Positions 1 to 8,700 of a DNA stretch of 43,232 nt are shown piece by piece. The stretch spans positions 1 to 43,232 of the forward strand of contig CANQVZ010000017.1 in NCBI GenBank assembly GCA_947627425.1, in the 5' to 3' direction. The notes below the pieces were generated by a model, which did no database searches, was not told where the DNA came from, and saw only the letters and a list, made by a program, of their open reading frames with translations. Position 1 is the stretch's first letter; each line of letters opens with the position of its first letter. Made by a program: the position numbers and the translations under genes. Origin of the DNA: an uncultured Clostridia bacterium (GTDB taxonomy: Bacteria; Bacillota; Clostridia; Lachnospirales; CAG-274).

Positions 1-255
1 CTATTCGCTACCATTGCACCGAAAGATTTATCGGACAGCCGTTAGGCTGGTTTTCGGCGAAGCCGAAAATGCTGATGCCCCTTCGGCTCAGACAAGCGGC
101 TCGCACGAGCAGACATCCGATATATATTGTAGGGGCGTGCATTGCACGCCCGAAACTATCAAATTGCACCACTTATTAATGTAGGGGAGACCTGTGGTCT
201 CCCGTAGGCGACTACAAGATTGCACCGAAAGCCCTTCATTATCATTTCCCAACAA
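1..255. repeat. Palindromic repeat mosaic at left edge
   Basis: No gene is seen here. Positions 13-76 are a copy of a two-hairpin module also found at 27692-27756, 32773-32833, 36986-37048 and 40547-40609. It has a GAAAGATTTATCGGAC-type head, hairpin CAGCC/GGCTG, hairpin TTTTCGGC/GCCGAAAA and the tail GCTGAT. Further right are two GC-rich palindromes, GGGCGTGCATTGCACGCCC near 133-151 and GGGAGACCTGTGGTCTCCC near 185-203. These resemble REP-like intergenic elements and lie just downstream of the adenine deaminase gene, where they could also act as terminators. Confidence 0.6.
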
Positions 256-1905
256 TCACAAATAACAAAATCCATCCACATCAAAAAGTCCCTTATCGCC
301 CAGCTTAAGATGCGGTATGACAAGCAGCGACACAAAGCTAAGTATCATAAGCGCCTCGCTGCTGCCGTGGGGCGAGAGCCTTTTGACCGCCTCGACGGTC
401 TTTTCGTATTCCTCCGCGGTCTCCTCCGCAGACTTAAGCGACATAAGCCCGCCCACGGGAAGCTCCGTGAAGGCGATCACCTTCTTATCCCGCACAACGG
501 CTATACCGCCCTGCTTTCCAAGTGCGTTCACGGCGGCAGCCATATTTTCGCCGTCACTGCCCAGAACGCTTATATTGTGCGAATCGTGCCCTATTGTCTG
601 AGCCACGGCGCCATTGGTCATGCCGAAGCCCTTTATAAAGCACTTACCTATATTCCCCGTGTTACGGTGCCTTTCTATGTTGGCGCAGAGCGAAAGCCCT
701 TCGGCGCTGTCGCAATAGACCTTTTCGGTCACGAGAGAACCGCTGTTAAAGGCTATCACGGGTTTGTTTTTGTCAAAATCCAAAGCAAGACTTTCGGGAG
801 TTATGCCCGAAACATTGACAGTATTTTCAACCTGCGAGCTGTCCGCCTTTATCCTCTCAAAAAGCGGTTTTCCGTCAAGAGCAACAAGTCTGCCCTTTTT
901 GTACACCCTCTCTATATTCGTTGCGTTTATATCCCTTGTGACTGCAATATCCGCTTCATAGCCGGGCGCTATTGCGCCCTTTCTGCCCAAGCCGAAGCTC
1001 ACGCAGGGGTTATAGCAGGCTATCGTGTATACATCAAGGGGATCATAGCCCAAAGCTATTGCCTTGTCTATACAGTGCGATATTGTGCCCTCGCTCAATA
1101 TCTCACCGCTTTCCTTATCGTCCGTGCAGAAAGCAAAATGCCTTAAATTGTGCGAATCTACAGCCTTCATAAGCTCCTCGAGGTTCTTGCTGCCCGTGCC
1201 CTCTCTTATAAAAATATCCAGTCCCGCGCTGAGCTTTTCAAGCGCCTCCTCATATGATGTGCACTCGTGGTCGTTCCTTATGCCCGCGCAGACATAGGCG
1301 TTAAGCTCCCTGCCCGTAAGTCCCGGACAGTGACCGTCTATGCGCTCCGCCGTGCCGAGCTTCTTCATCACATCGCCGTCACAGGCGAGCACGCCGGGAT
1401 AATTCATCATTTCACCCAGCCCCAGAAAGTTGTATTTTTCATAGAGCTTTTGGGTAAGCTCTCCGTCTATCACACAGCCGTTGTGGTCGAAGGGCGTGGC
1501 AGGCACGCAGGACGGGAGCATAAAATGCACCTCCAAGGGCGAAGCCTTGCTGTCCTCCAGCATAAACTCCAAGCCCCTTTCTCCGCACACATTGGCTATC
1601 TCGTGAGGGTCGGCTATTATGGTGGTGACGCCCTTTGGCATCACGGCGCGGGCATAGCCCGAGGGAGTGAGCATGGACGACTCTATGTGCAGATGACTGT
1701 CCACAAAGCCGGGAGCTATATATGCGCCCTTTAAATCCACTTCCTCCTCCGCCTCATAATCGCCTATGCCGAGTATAACGCCGTCCTTTATGCCGACGCT
1801 GCCCTCAACTATGCGGTGTCCGAGCACATCTATTATTTTTCCGTTTTTAAGCGCTATGTCCGCTTTTTCGCTGCCAAGGGCGGCTTTTATTATTTCTTTG
1901 GGCAT
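256..1905 (-). CDS. ade: Adenine deaminase (AdeC-type amidohydrolase)
   Basis: Deaminates adenine to hypoxanthine in cytosolic purine salvage, using a divalent-metal amidohydrolase site. Visible motifs are the metal-binding SHLHIESSMLTP segment (about residues 70-81), EIANVCG, the GHCPGLTG box, RNDHECTS, and HFAFCTDDKESGEI. The C-terminus SFVSLLVIPHLKLGDKGLFDV is typical of the family. At 549 residues it is slightly shorter than the roughly 575-residue Bacillus enzyme, but both ends look complete. The ATG is preceded by AAAAGGAG that lies between the upstream stop codon and this start (12 bp gap), so it is almost certainly co-transcribed downstream of the SLH acetylesterase gene. That pairing has no obvious metabolic logic. 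Confidence 0.95.
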   Translation of the reverse strand: MPKEIIKAALGSEKADIALKNGKIIDVLGHRIVEGSVGIKDGVILGIGDYEAEEEVDLKGAYIAPGFVDSHLHIESSMLTPSGYARAVMPKGVTTIIADPHEIANVCGERGLEFMLEDSKASPLEVHFMLPSCVPATPFDHNGCVIDGELTQKLYEKYNFLGLGEMMNYPGVLACDGDVMKKLGTAERIDGHCPGLTGRELNAYVCAGIRNDHECTSYEEALEKLSAGLDIFIREGTGSKNLEELMKAVDSHNLRHFAFCTDDKESGEILSEGTISHCIDKAIALGYDPLDVYTIACYNPCVSFGLGRKGAIAPGYEADIAVTRDINATNIERVYKKGRLVALDGKPLFERIKADSSQVENTVNVSGITPESLALDFDKNKPVIAFNSGSLVTEKVYCDSAEGLSLCANIERHRNTGNIGKCFIKGFGMTNGAVAQTIGHDSHNISVLGSDGENMAAAVNALGKQGGIAVVRDKKVIAFTELPVGGLMSLKSAEETAEEYEKTVEAVKRLSPHGSSEALMILSFVSLLVIPHLKLGDKGLFDVDGFCYL

Positions 1906-1917
1906 GACCTTCTCCTT

Positions 1918-3975
1918 TTATTCTATAATGTCGTTTTCGGTATTTATGTCGGAGCCGAGCACATACATGAAGTAGAGCGACTTGGCTGCCTTTTCCCTTG
2001 TTACCTCGCCCTGCGGGTCGAGAGTGAGACCGTTTTCCATCTTGCCTCTCTCGCTGTCCTCGCTTCTTATAAGACCCAACTCATAGGCATCCTCCACGGA
2101 ATTTTTGTATTCGGGAGAGATTTCCGACTTATCCTTTATTGCGCCGTAGCCCGCAAGCGGATAGTACTGCGCCTCCTCGCCCACAAGGTTGGGGTCGTAC
2201 TCGGGATCGTCGGGCGAAATATTGGTGCCGTTGTACTTTGTCATATAGTCGGGCTTTTCGGTATACTTGGCGTTGTATGCCTTAAGATTTATGTCAGCCA
2301 TTACCTCTCTTGTGAGGACTTCGCTGCCGTAATATCTGTTCAGGTCAATGCCGTAGAGCTTTTCAATGGCTGCGGCATATTCATATACGCTCATTTTATC
2401 CTTAGGTCTGAAATTGCCATTTTCGTCCTTTACCATTATGCCGAGCTGAACCATTTTTTCTATCTGATTTCTGTAGTAAGCGTCCTTGCCCGTGACATCT
2501 GCGCAGACTTCGGGATATACCTTGTCCCAATCGCCCGAGCGCACATCCGCCGTCATAGCCTCCGTCATGGGCGCAAGCTCGGTATATTCCGTTGAGAGCC
2601 TCTTTATCTCCTCTGCCACTATCCTTGCATACTGCTTTGCAAGGGCTTCCTTCATATGAGTTGTGTCTATCTTGTTGTCGGGATGACCGTTTGCATAGCT
2701 GCCGCTGTTTGTCTTGCCGGGGGTCTCGCCCGCCTCAAGGCTCATAACAAGCGACATTGCGGCGTCATAGCCTATCTCCGTGAGATATTCGCAGCTAAGC
2801 GTGTTGAGGTCTGCAAGAGGAACATTCATTTCCTCCGCAACGTTTTTCATCACCTTTACAAACTCTCTGTCCTTTGTGGTAAAGCTGTTTTTGAACTCGC
2901 CGTTTTCATACTTGCTCGCTCTTGTCATGGGCGTTACAAGCACGGGTATCATACCCCTTGCCCTTATGGCGGGTATATAGCATTTTTCGAGATATTCCTT
3001 ATACATAGCCTCCGTGGAGCCCACGCCGAAGCGCGCCGTTGGGTCGGACACCATGCCTATATCTCCGCCCTTTTTCTCGTCGTTATGTCCCGACTGTATG
3101 AGCACAAAGTCGCCCCTGTGTCCGGTCATGAGCACATCGTTGAGCCTGCCCTCCTGATACATCTGCTTTACGGAGCGGCCGCCCATAGAGTAATTGACAA
3201 CATTTATTTTGTCCGTATCAAAGAGCCTGTCAAACACCTGTCCCCAGCCGCACATAGGCGCCTCCTCAAAGAGATAAGACTTGAGGGTGGAATCTCCCAG
3301 AAGATAAACTGTTTTCTTTTCGCTCTCGTTCACGGGTATTGCCGAAATTGATATCATCTTGAGCACAACGGGCTTGTTGAGTTCCTTTGCCTCTACCTCT
3401 ATGTCAATGAAGTCTCTGCCGTTGGCATAGTCGAAGCTCCACACATCGCCGTCCCATACGGCAGGGTGGAGATTTGGCACAAGCTTTGCCGCATCCCAGT
3501 ATTTAGAGGTCTCCAGCCTGTAGGTCTGCATAGCGTTCACGCTCAGAAGCGCATTTTCGCTGCCGCCTGCCACATTTACCTCTATGTGATAACCGCCCGC
3601 GGGAGCCTTCACTCTGAATACCATACCGCCGTAGTTGTAGCCCGTTGCCTTGTTTATGTCGAGATGAGCGCCGTTTTTATCCACGGTGTTGAACATCTGC
3701 ACATTTTTCTCGACAACGCGAAAGCCCTCGTCGGTTTTTTCTATCTTGCCCATGCTCACCGTCCTGTCGGGCATGGAGGTAGTCTTTTCAACAAAGCCGT
3801 AGCCCCTGTCGAAGTCGTACTTGAGCACCTCGGGTATCACCCTCGAACCCTTTATATACTCCGATGTGAAGTTGAATGTAATGTCCTTGAATTCCCCGCT
3901 CGTGCCGGCAAAAACAGGCACCGACATTGTAAATATCATAGCCATAATAACAGATACCGCCTTTTTCAGTTTCAT
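1918..3975 (-). CDS. SLH-anchored rhamnogalacturonan acetylesterase (SGNH hydrolase, CE12-like)
   Basis: Predicted secreted esterase that removes acetyl groups from the rhamnogalacturonan backbone of pectin, and is held on the cell wall. Layout: signal peptide about 1-24 (MKLKKAVSVIMAMIFTMSVP... ending VFAG); an N-terminal beta-rich, galactose-binding-like region about 28-215; an SGNH hydrolase domain about 222-460; and a C-terminal region about 485-685 with two degenerate SLH repeats. Catalytic blocks are GDST (Ser229), GGRS (Gly266), GHND (Asn298) and DTTH (Asp437, His440), as in rhamnogalacturonan acetylesterase/YxiM-like enzymes. AAAGGAGG precedes the ATG. Adenine deaminase follows after 12 bp. 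Family (CE12) and substrate are inferred from the motifs and from the pectate lyases nearby. Confidence 0.85.
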   Translation of the reverse strand: MKLKKAVSVIMAMIFTMSVPVFAGTSGEFKDITFNFTSEYIKGSRVIPEVLKYDFDRGYGFVEKTTSMPDRTVSMGKIEKTDEGFRVVEKNVQMFNTVDKNGAHLDINKATGYNYGGMVFRVKAPAGGYHIEVNVAGGSENALLSVNAMQTYRLETSKYWDAAKLVPNLHPAVWDGDVWSFDYANGRDFIDIEVEAKELNKPVVLKMISISAIPVNESEKKTVYLLGDSTLKSYLFEEAPMCGWGQVFDRLFDTDKINVVNYSMGGRSVKQMYQEGRLNDVLMTGHRGDFVLIQSGHNDEKKGGDIGMVSDPTARFGVGSTEAMYKEYLEKCYIPAIRARGMIPVLVTPMTRASKYENGEFKNSFTTKDREFVKVMKNVAEEMNVPLADLNTLSCEYLTEIGYDAAMSLVMSLEAGETPGKTNSGSYANGHPDNKIDTTHMKEALAKQYARIVAEEIKRLSTEYTELAPMTEAMTADVRSGDWDKVYPEVCADVTGKDAYYRNQIEKMVQLGIMVKDENGNFRPKDKMSVYEYAAAIEKLYGIDLNRYYGSEVLTREVMADINLKAYNAKYTEKPDYMTKYNGTNISPDDPEYDPNLVGEEAQYYPLAGYGAIKDKSEISPEYKNSVEDAYELGLIRSEDSERGKMENGLTLDPQGEVTREKAAKSLYFMYVLGSDINTENDIIE

Positions 3976-4043
3976 AGTTGTCCTCCTTTGCTGTGATTGT
4001 TTATATATAGTTATTTATATTGTAAAAGCACATTTTGCTTTTA

Positions 4044-4259
4044 TTAATAAGCCCAATTTTTCTCCTGCATAAAAAGACCGTAGATATAGTTGGGCGACTG
4101 ACCGTAAAGCCCCGTGTCGTCATCCGACAGAAGGGCAGCCGTGTCTGAGGTATAAAAGAGATCCAACGCCGCCCTATAGTCCATATTTATCTTTTCCATT
4201 ATTTTTTCTACAATAACGGGAATAATTGTAGCTCTTACAAGATAATGCTCCACACTCAT
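4044..4259 (-). CDS. Small DUF3791-like protein, third gene of ART-type cassette
   Basis: About 71 residues, acidic, probably helical (VEHYLVRATIIPVIVEKIMEK, then LFYTSDTAALLSDDDTGLYGQS and YIYGLFMQEKNW). It resembles the short partner proteins encoded beside DUF3990 genes; I see no catalytic motif. I place the start at the ATG overlapping the DUF3990 stop codon (ATGA, 4-bp overlap), which gives translational coupling. An in-frame GTG two codons later (4253) has better Shine-Dalgarno spacing from GGGGAGG and is an alternative. An antitoxin or accessory role is inferred from context only. Confidence 0.6.
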   Translation of the reverse strand: MSVEHYLVRATIIPVIVEKIMEKINMDYRAALDLFYTSDTAALLSDDDTGLYGQSPNYIYGLFMQEKNWAY

Positions 4260-4750
4260 ACCTCCCCGCACTCATAGCTTTTTACAAATGTCAGAGCTTC
4301 AAGAGCTTTTGCCGTGCAAAAAGCTATCTGATTGTTTATTTTTTCAAATCTGAGCCTTTCAATGGCGTCATCCTTGCGCATTATACCCTGCATTACATAA
4401 GAGACAGTCTCGCCCACATTGTCGTTGGCTATTTTGCCTATAACTATATCATAGCCGTGGCTGTATGCTATATCGCTTCTGCATTTCAGCACAGTTTCCA
4501 GCCATTCCATAGAAGCGCCGTCAAAAGACATTATATTGTTTTGCGCCGAATCATCCCATTCATACACATTTACTATGGGCTTGGCATTTTTATTTCTGCG
4601 CCTTTCTATCTTGGCTTTTCTTATTGCCCATCTTTCCGCCTGCTCTCTTATATCCGTAGTGTAGAAAGCGAAGCCAAAATCCCTGCCTATTTCGTGTTTG
4701 ATTATTTCAGGCTTTATTATTTCAAGCGTTGAGCCGTGATATACCGTCAT
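4256..4750 (-). CDS. DUF3990 protein, predicted ADP-ribosyltransferase-fold enzyme
   Basis: 164 residues. Recognisable DUF3990 blocks: YHGS at the N-terminus (His5), RDFGFAFYTT (Tyr30), QAERWA, YDIVIGKIANDNVGETVSYVMQGI (about 100-122) and NNQIAFCTAKALEALTF (Gln141). The order H - Y - Q fits an ADP-ribosyltransferase-like fold of the H-Y-[E/D/Q] type, and a toxin or effector role is plausible, but activity is inference. The gene overlaps both neighbours by 4 bp (ATGA). The upstream one encodes a DUF3791 protein and the downstream one a related small protein, the usual arrangement for this pair. No signal peptide or membrane segment is seen, so it is probably cytosolic. Confidence 0.8.
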   Translation of the reverse strand: MTVYHGSTLEIIKPEIIKHEIGRDFGFAFYTTDIREQAERWAIRKAKIERRRNKNAKPIVNVYEWDDSAQNNIMSFDGASMEWLETVLKCRSDIAYSHGYDIVIGKIANDNVGETVSYVMQGIMRKDDAIERLRFEKINNQIAFCTAKALEALTFVKSYECGEV

Positions 4751-4947
4751 TTGTGATCGCCTCCCAGATAATTATCAAAAAACTGCATGAGATACTCCAT
4801 GCTCATGCCGTGGAGGTCCTCGTAATCCTCTTCAAGCATATCCAAAAGACCCGATGACGCAAAAATATCGTACACCTCATTGCTAGGCTTTCCTATATGA
4901 TGACTGTAATATTCTATACAAAATGTGTTAAACGATAATTTACTCAT
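4747..4947 (-). CDS. DUF3791 family small protein (probable antitoxin partner)
   Basis: 66 residues with the DUF3791 pattern: aromatic N-terminus FNTFCIEYYSHHIGKPSNEVYDIF, then SGLLDMLEEDYEDLHGMSMEYLMQFFDNYL. Short acidic helical proteins of this kind commonly precede DUF3990 genes and are thought to be their antidotes. GAGGT is spaced 6 nt from the ATG. A consensus sigma-A promoter lies upstream (4986-5014), making this the first gene of the cassette. The stop overlaps the DUF3990 start by 4 bp. Confidence 0.75.
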   Translation of the reverse strand: MSKLSFNTFCIEYYSHHIGKPSNEVYDIFASSGLLDMLEEDYEDLHGMSMEYLMQFFDNYLGGDHK

Positions 4948-4985
4948 AAAAATACCTCATAAAGCTATGGTCATACTATAATAAA

Positions 4986-5014
4986 AGTATAGCATAATTT
5001 ATTTGTCATGTCAA
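4986..5014 (-). promoter_or_regulatory. Sigma-A promoter of the DUF3791/DUF3990 cassette
   Basis: On the minus strand, TTGACA (5009-5014), a 17-nt spacer and TATACT (4986-4991). The start codon of the first cassette gene is about 39 nt downstream of the -10 box. Confidence 0.75.
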
Positions 5015-5035
5015 AAACCTTTGTAACAAGATAAA

Positions 5036-5063
5036 AAAGAAGGCGCCATAAAGTGCCTTCTTC
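5036..5063. terminator. Hairpin terminator between the cassette promoter and repeat B1
   Basis: GAAGGC-type stem of the form AAGAAGGCGCC/GTGCCTTCTTC with an ATAAA loop. It ends minus-strand transcription from the orphan gene at 5356-5715. A near-identical hairpin lies at 5750-5775. Confidence 0.6.
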
Positions 5064-5277
5064 CTGCGTGTCGATAAAATATTTTTTTACCCTTCAGTCG
5101 CCCTTCGGGCGCCAGCTTCCCTGCTTCGCAAGGACGCCTTATAATGTGCGTCATGCGGGCGGAATAGGCGTACTGTTAGGATTTAAAACATTTTAAGCCG
5201 TCCTTTAGCCCGTTAGGGCTAAGGGAAGGGGAACCAATTCAAGCAAAGCTTGCTTTGCGATGAATTGGTGGAAGGGT
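5064..5277 (+). repeat. MITE-like intergenic repeat, family B copy 1
   Basis: About 210 bp starting CTGCGTGTCGATAAAATA and bounded by ACCCTTCAGTC / GGAAGGGT inverted ends. It contains GGCGCCAGCTTCCCT, AAGGACGCCTTATAATG and CGTCCTTTAGCCC hairpin arms. A second copy in inverse orientation lies at 32580-32775, and the homology includes the flanking CGATAAAATA segment. No coding potential is seen. The remainder of the gap up to 5355 holds nothing recognisable. Confidence 0.75.
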
Positions 5278-5355
5278 CATGTTAGTTTTATATTCTGCAG
5301 AGCTGTTCCCCATATGCTTAAGTCTGTTATGTATAATAATCGTAGCTGATATATT

Positions 5356-5715
5356 TTAAAAATTATTATGATACCAGTCGATTAATTCTTTTGTATTTGA
5401 TACTTGTTTTAGTATTTTATCTCCACCTATAACGATTTTATAATATTCATCTTTGAAGTTTTCGTATGTAAGCTCAATAAATTCCCATTCGCCTTTGGCA
5501 AAGCCCTCGGAAATAAATGTAAATCCAACATCTGTTTTATGTCCAAGTCTGCCTTCTATCATATGTCCTCGTTCGTCCGGAGTATAAAAGCAAATTCCTT
5601 TAAAGTCATGAAAATTGGGGTCAACATTCATAGCAAGACTGTTTGCTTTACTATTACCTGCCATTTTAACTGCATATATCTTGTTTTTATCTACAAAACT
5701 ATCTTGATTATTCAT
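5356..5715 (-). CDS. Hypothetical protein, 119 aa
   Basis: I do not recognise the family. The protein is a soluble, aromatic-rich alpha/beta type (KGICFYTPDERGHMIEGRLG, GEWEFIELTYENFKDEYYKIVIGG) with no signal peptide. AAAGGAG stands 11 nt before the ATG. The DNA is noticeably more AT-rich than the pectin genes beside it, and it sits between a MITE-like repeat and a terminator next to the DUF3990 cassette, so it may be accessory DNA. Its coding status rests on a complete ORF, a Shine-Dalgarno site and plausible amino-acid composition. Confidence 0.6.
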   Translation of the reverse strand: MNNQDSFVDKNKIYAVKMAGNSKANSLAMNVDPNFHDFKGICFYTPDERGHMIEGRLGHKTDVGFTFISEGFAKGEWEFIELTYENFKDEYYKIVIGGDKILKQVSNTKELIDWYHNNF

Positions 5716-5747
5716 AATAAATCAAAGCTCCTTTCATTAAAATACCG

Positions 5748-5776
5748 AAAGAAGGCGCCATAAAGCGCCTTCTTCG
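5748..5776. terminator. Terminator of the PL1 pectate lyase gene
   Basis: Stem AAGAAGGCGC/GCGCCTTCTT with a CATAAA-type loop, just past the pectate lyase stop codon. The same hairpin recurs at 5036-5063. Confidence 0.65.
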
Positions 5777-5789
5777 ATAATGTCTTATT

Positions 5790-8700
5790 TTACTTCACAT
5801 TTACATAGCTATATGAGCTATCGAGTGTTTTCTGGAGTATCTGAGCGACATCCGCGGATGTAAGCTTATCGTTGCCCGATACCTTACAGCGCTCTATCTG
5901 CTCGTCCGTCATGTCGGAGGTTTCGGGAGAAAGAACATATCCGAGGACTCTATCCGCATCGAGAACGGTTATCTTGTTGTCGCCGTCCGCATCTCCTCTG
6001 TTGCCTATGGCAAGCTCAATATTGCTGAACTGCGTTGCATTGTATCTCACAAGCTTCATGGAATCCTGAGCCGCATCCGTTGCAAAGCCAACATAAACGG
6101 TCTCGGGAAGTGTGGTGGTGTAGGTGCCTACATTGTACCACTTGCTGCCGTCAAGAGAAGCCGAAAGTATTACATTCTGTCCGATTCTTTCAATTCTTGC
6201 CCAGCCTGTGTTGGGAGTCATATCAACTCTTACCGCGGGAACGCCGAGCATGGTTGAAACTCCGCCGTATCCTACATTGCCGTCTGCCGTGCTTCTGTAT
6301 ATTGCTCTTATGTTCTTAGCCTTTACAAAGCCGCCCGTCACATCCGTAGAGCTTGCGTAATCCTCACCCTTTAAATATGTGAGTGAAGACATATAGAACT
6401 CTGCCGTGGGCTCAAGGCTTGAGCGTACCATAAGTCCCGACTGCTGATAATAGTCGAGCTTTGCAAGGTTTTCAACCTTTGCGGTGAATGTGAAGTCGCC
6501 CTTTACTTCCTTATAGTTGAAGTGGAAAGCGTCGGGAGCCTGTGTCGAAGCCGTGGCGAGCATACCTATGTGACCTGCGCCCTCCGAAACAAGCGTATTT
6601 GACGCGCTGTCGTAATAGTCTGCGCCCTTAGCCTTTACTTCGCCTATGTCGGCAGATGTGAAGCCCTCAAGATTTCCGCTTTGTGCCGATTCAACGACCG
6701 TTACGGGAACTACTGTTGAAATATTGCTTCCCTTGTCGCCCTTTACGCTGAGTGAAAGAGTATACATTCCGACTGCCATATCTGCGGGGATAGTAAATTC
6801 GTCCTTATTCTCGGCAATCACCTTGTCATTGAGCAGTATGCTGTAATTTCCTGCGCCTGCGTTCTTTGTAATAGTATAGGTCTTGCCCTTTGCAAGAGTA
6901 ACATTTACATCTATATCGCCTATGGGCTGACCGTTTTCATTGACAGCCGTTATAGCAGCCTCGGGAGCCTCTGCCTTTGCGGGCTTTGCGCTCTCGTCCC
7001 ACTCGCCCAGAAGGTCGCACGCATATACCTCTACATTTGTGTAGCCAAGATAGGGCTTTGTTTCGTCCGTAACTATGGCAGATGCGTCAGCCTTGTCGTT
7101 GGGGTTAAGACCGTGAGCGTTCTCCCATTCGTCGGGTATACCGTCGGAATCGGTATCCGTTGGTGCGGTGCCTGCGTTGAGAGTGCCTATTCCGCCTGCC
7201 TCAAATTCATTGTTTATGAAGCGGCCCGTGCCGTTTTTAAGCTCTCTTATGAGCCTTGCGTCCTGAGCGTCTCTCACATAGCTTGCGCCAACGCCGTCAA
7301 GAACTGCCTTGTAAGCGTCCTCTGCGCTTGTCGCTGTATATTTTTCTGTAAGCTCAACGGGAGCAGTGAGCGTACTTGCATCGCTTATACCGCTGAAGCC
7401 GAGCTTATTGTCCGCAGTCACTTCGGAACTTGAAGTCATTACATTGTCCTTGAAGTAAAAGCTGCTGCCGTCTACATCAAATATCTGTGTGCCTACCTTT
7501 TCAAGAGTGTTGTTGCCGGGCTTATAATAGTTGCCTATCATATTAGCCTTGCCGTCGCCTCTCTCGCCGCCGTAGCCCGAGTTGTGTCCCCAGTTGTAGA
7601 CTACATTGTTTGAGAATTCAAGCTTATTGGGATATGTAATGCCCGAATATGTGAATCCGCCCTCAAAACGGGGATTTCTGGTGCCGTGATTAGCCCAGAG
7701 GTTGTGCGTATAGCTTACATCGGAGCCGTTTATTATGGAGCCCATGCCGTGCTTTGCTTCGCTCTCGCCCGCAGCCACCTCATTGTCGCCGTTTTTGATT
7801 CCCGTCTTGTTGGGGAATGAAAGGCTGCTTGCGATGATGTTGTACTGTATGCTGGAATTGATTATTTCCTTTGCCGAGAAGCACTCGTCAACGCCCCATG
7901 AGAATGTACAGTGGTCTATAACTATGTTTGAACCCGTTGCGGAGGCTGCATCCTGGTCGTAGCCCTCGCCGAGACGGAAACGTATGTATCTTGCGATTAT
8001 GTCCGTGCCGTCAAACTTTGCGGAGGCGCCGTATATGGTTATGCCCTCGCCCGGAGCCGTCTGACCCAGAATAGTGGTGTTGCTGTTTATATTGAGTCTT
8101 CTTGCATTCTTTGCAGCCTCGGGATCCACATTTATAACACCGCCTACGGCAAATGTTATTATAACGGGATAATTCTTGTCGCCGTCGGTCCTGTATTTTC
8201 TCTCAAGACCATAGCGCAGTGAACCGGGCTGAGAATCGGAAACGCTGTCCGTAAGGTTTGTGACAACATACACATCGGCAGGTCTTGTTTCGGAGCCTCT
8301 GCCGCCCTGAGAATACTTTCCGCTGCCCTCAACGGTGGGGAAAGCGGGGTATTTTATAGCGGCAGCAGGAGTAACTACAGATGTTTCAAATGTTTTGAGC
8401 GCATTGCCGCTGCTGTCCTTTGCCGTAACTCTGATGAGGTATTCCTTATTGCCCTCTACAGATCCCGTAAATTCCTCCGCAAACTGATTAAGAAGGAAAA
8501 ATGTAGTGCATCTGTCTGTTGAATCGGGTCTTTCAAGCTTCTTGCCGTGTATAAGGTCATCGGGATCTGATATAGTCTTGTCGGTATCCCAACTTGCGCC
8601 GTTATCACCGGAATATTCTATTACATATGACCTTGCAAAATCATTTGCAACAACTTTGTCGCTGAGATATGCATTTTTTATAAGTTTTCCTCCTGCACTT

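Noticed and set aside
220..1146. 308-codon plus-strand ORF opposite adenine deaminase
   Set aside because: Composition is that of an antisense shadow; the minus-strand frame encodes a clear adenine deaminase with conserved motifs.
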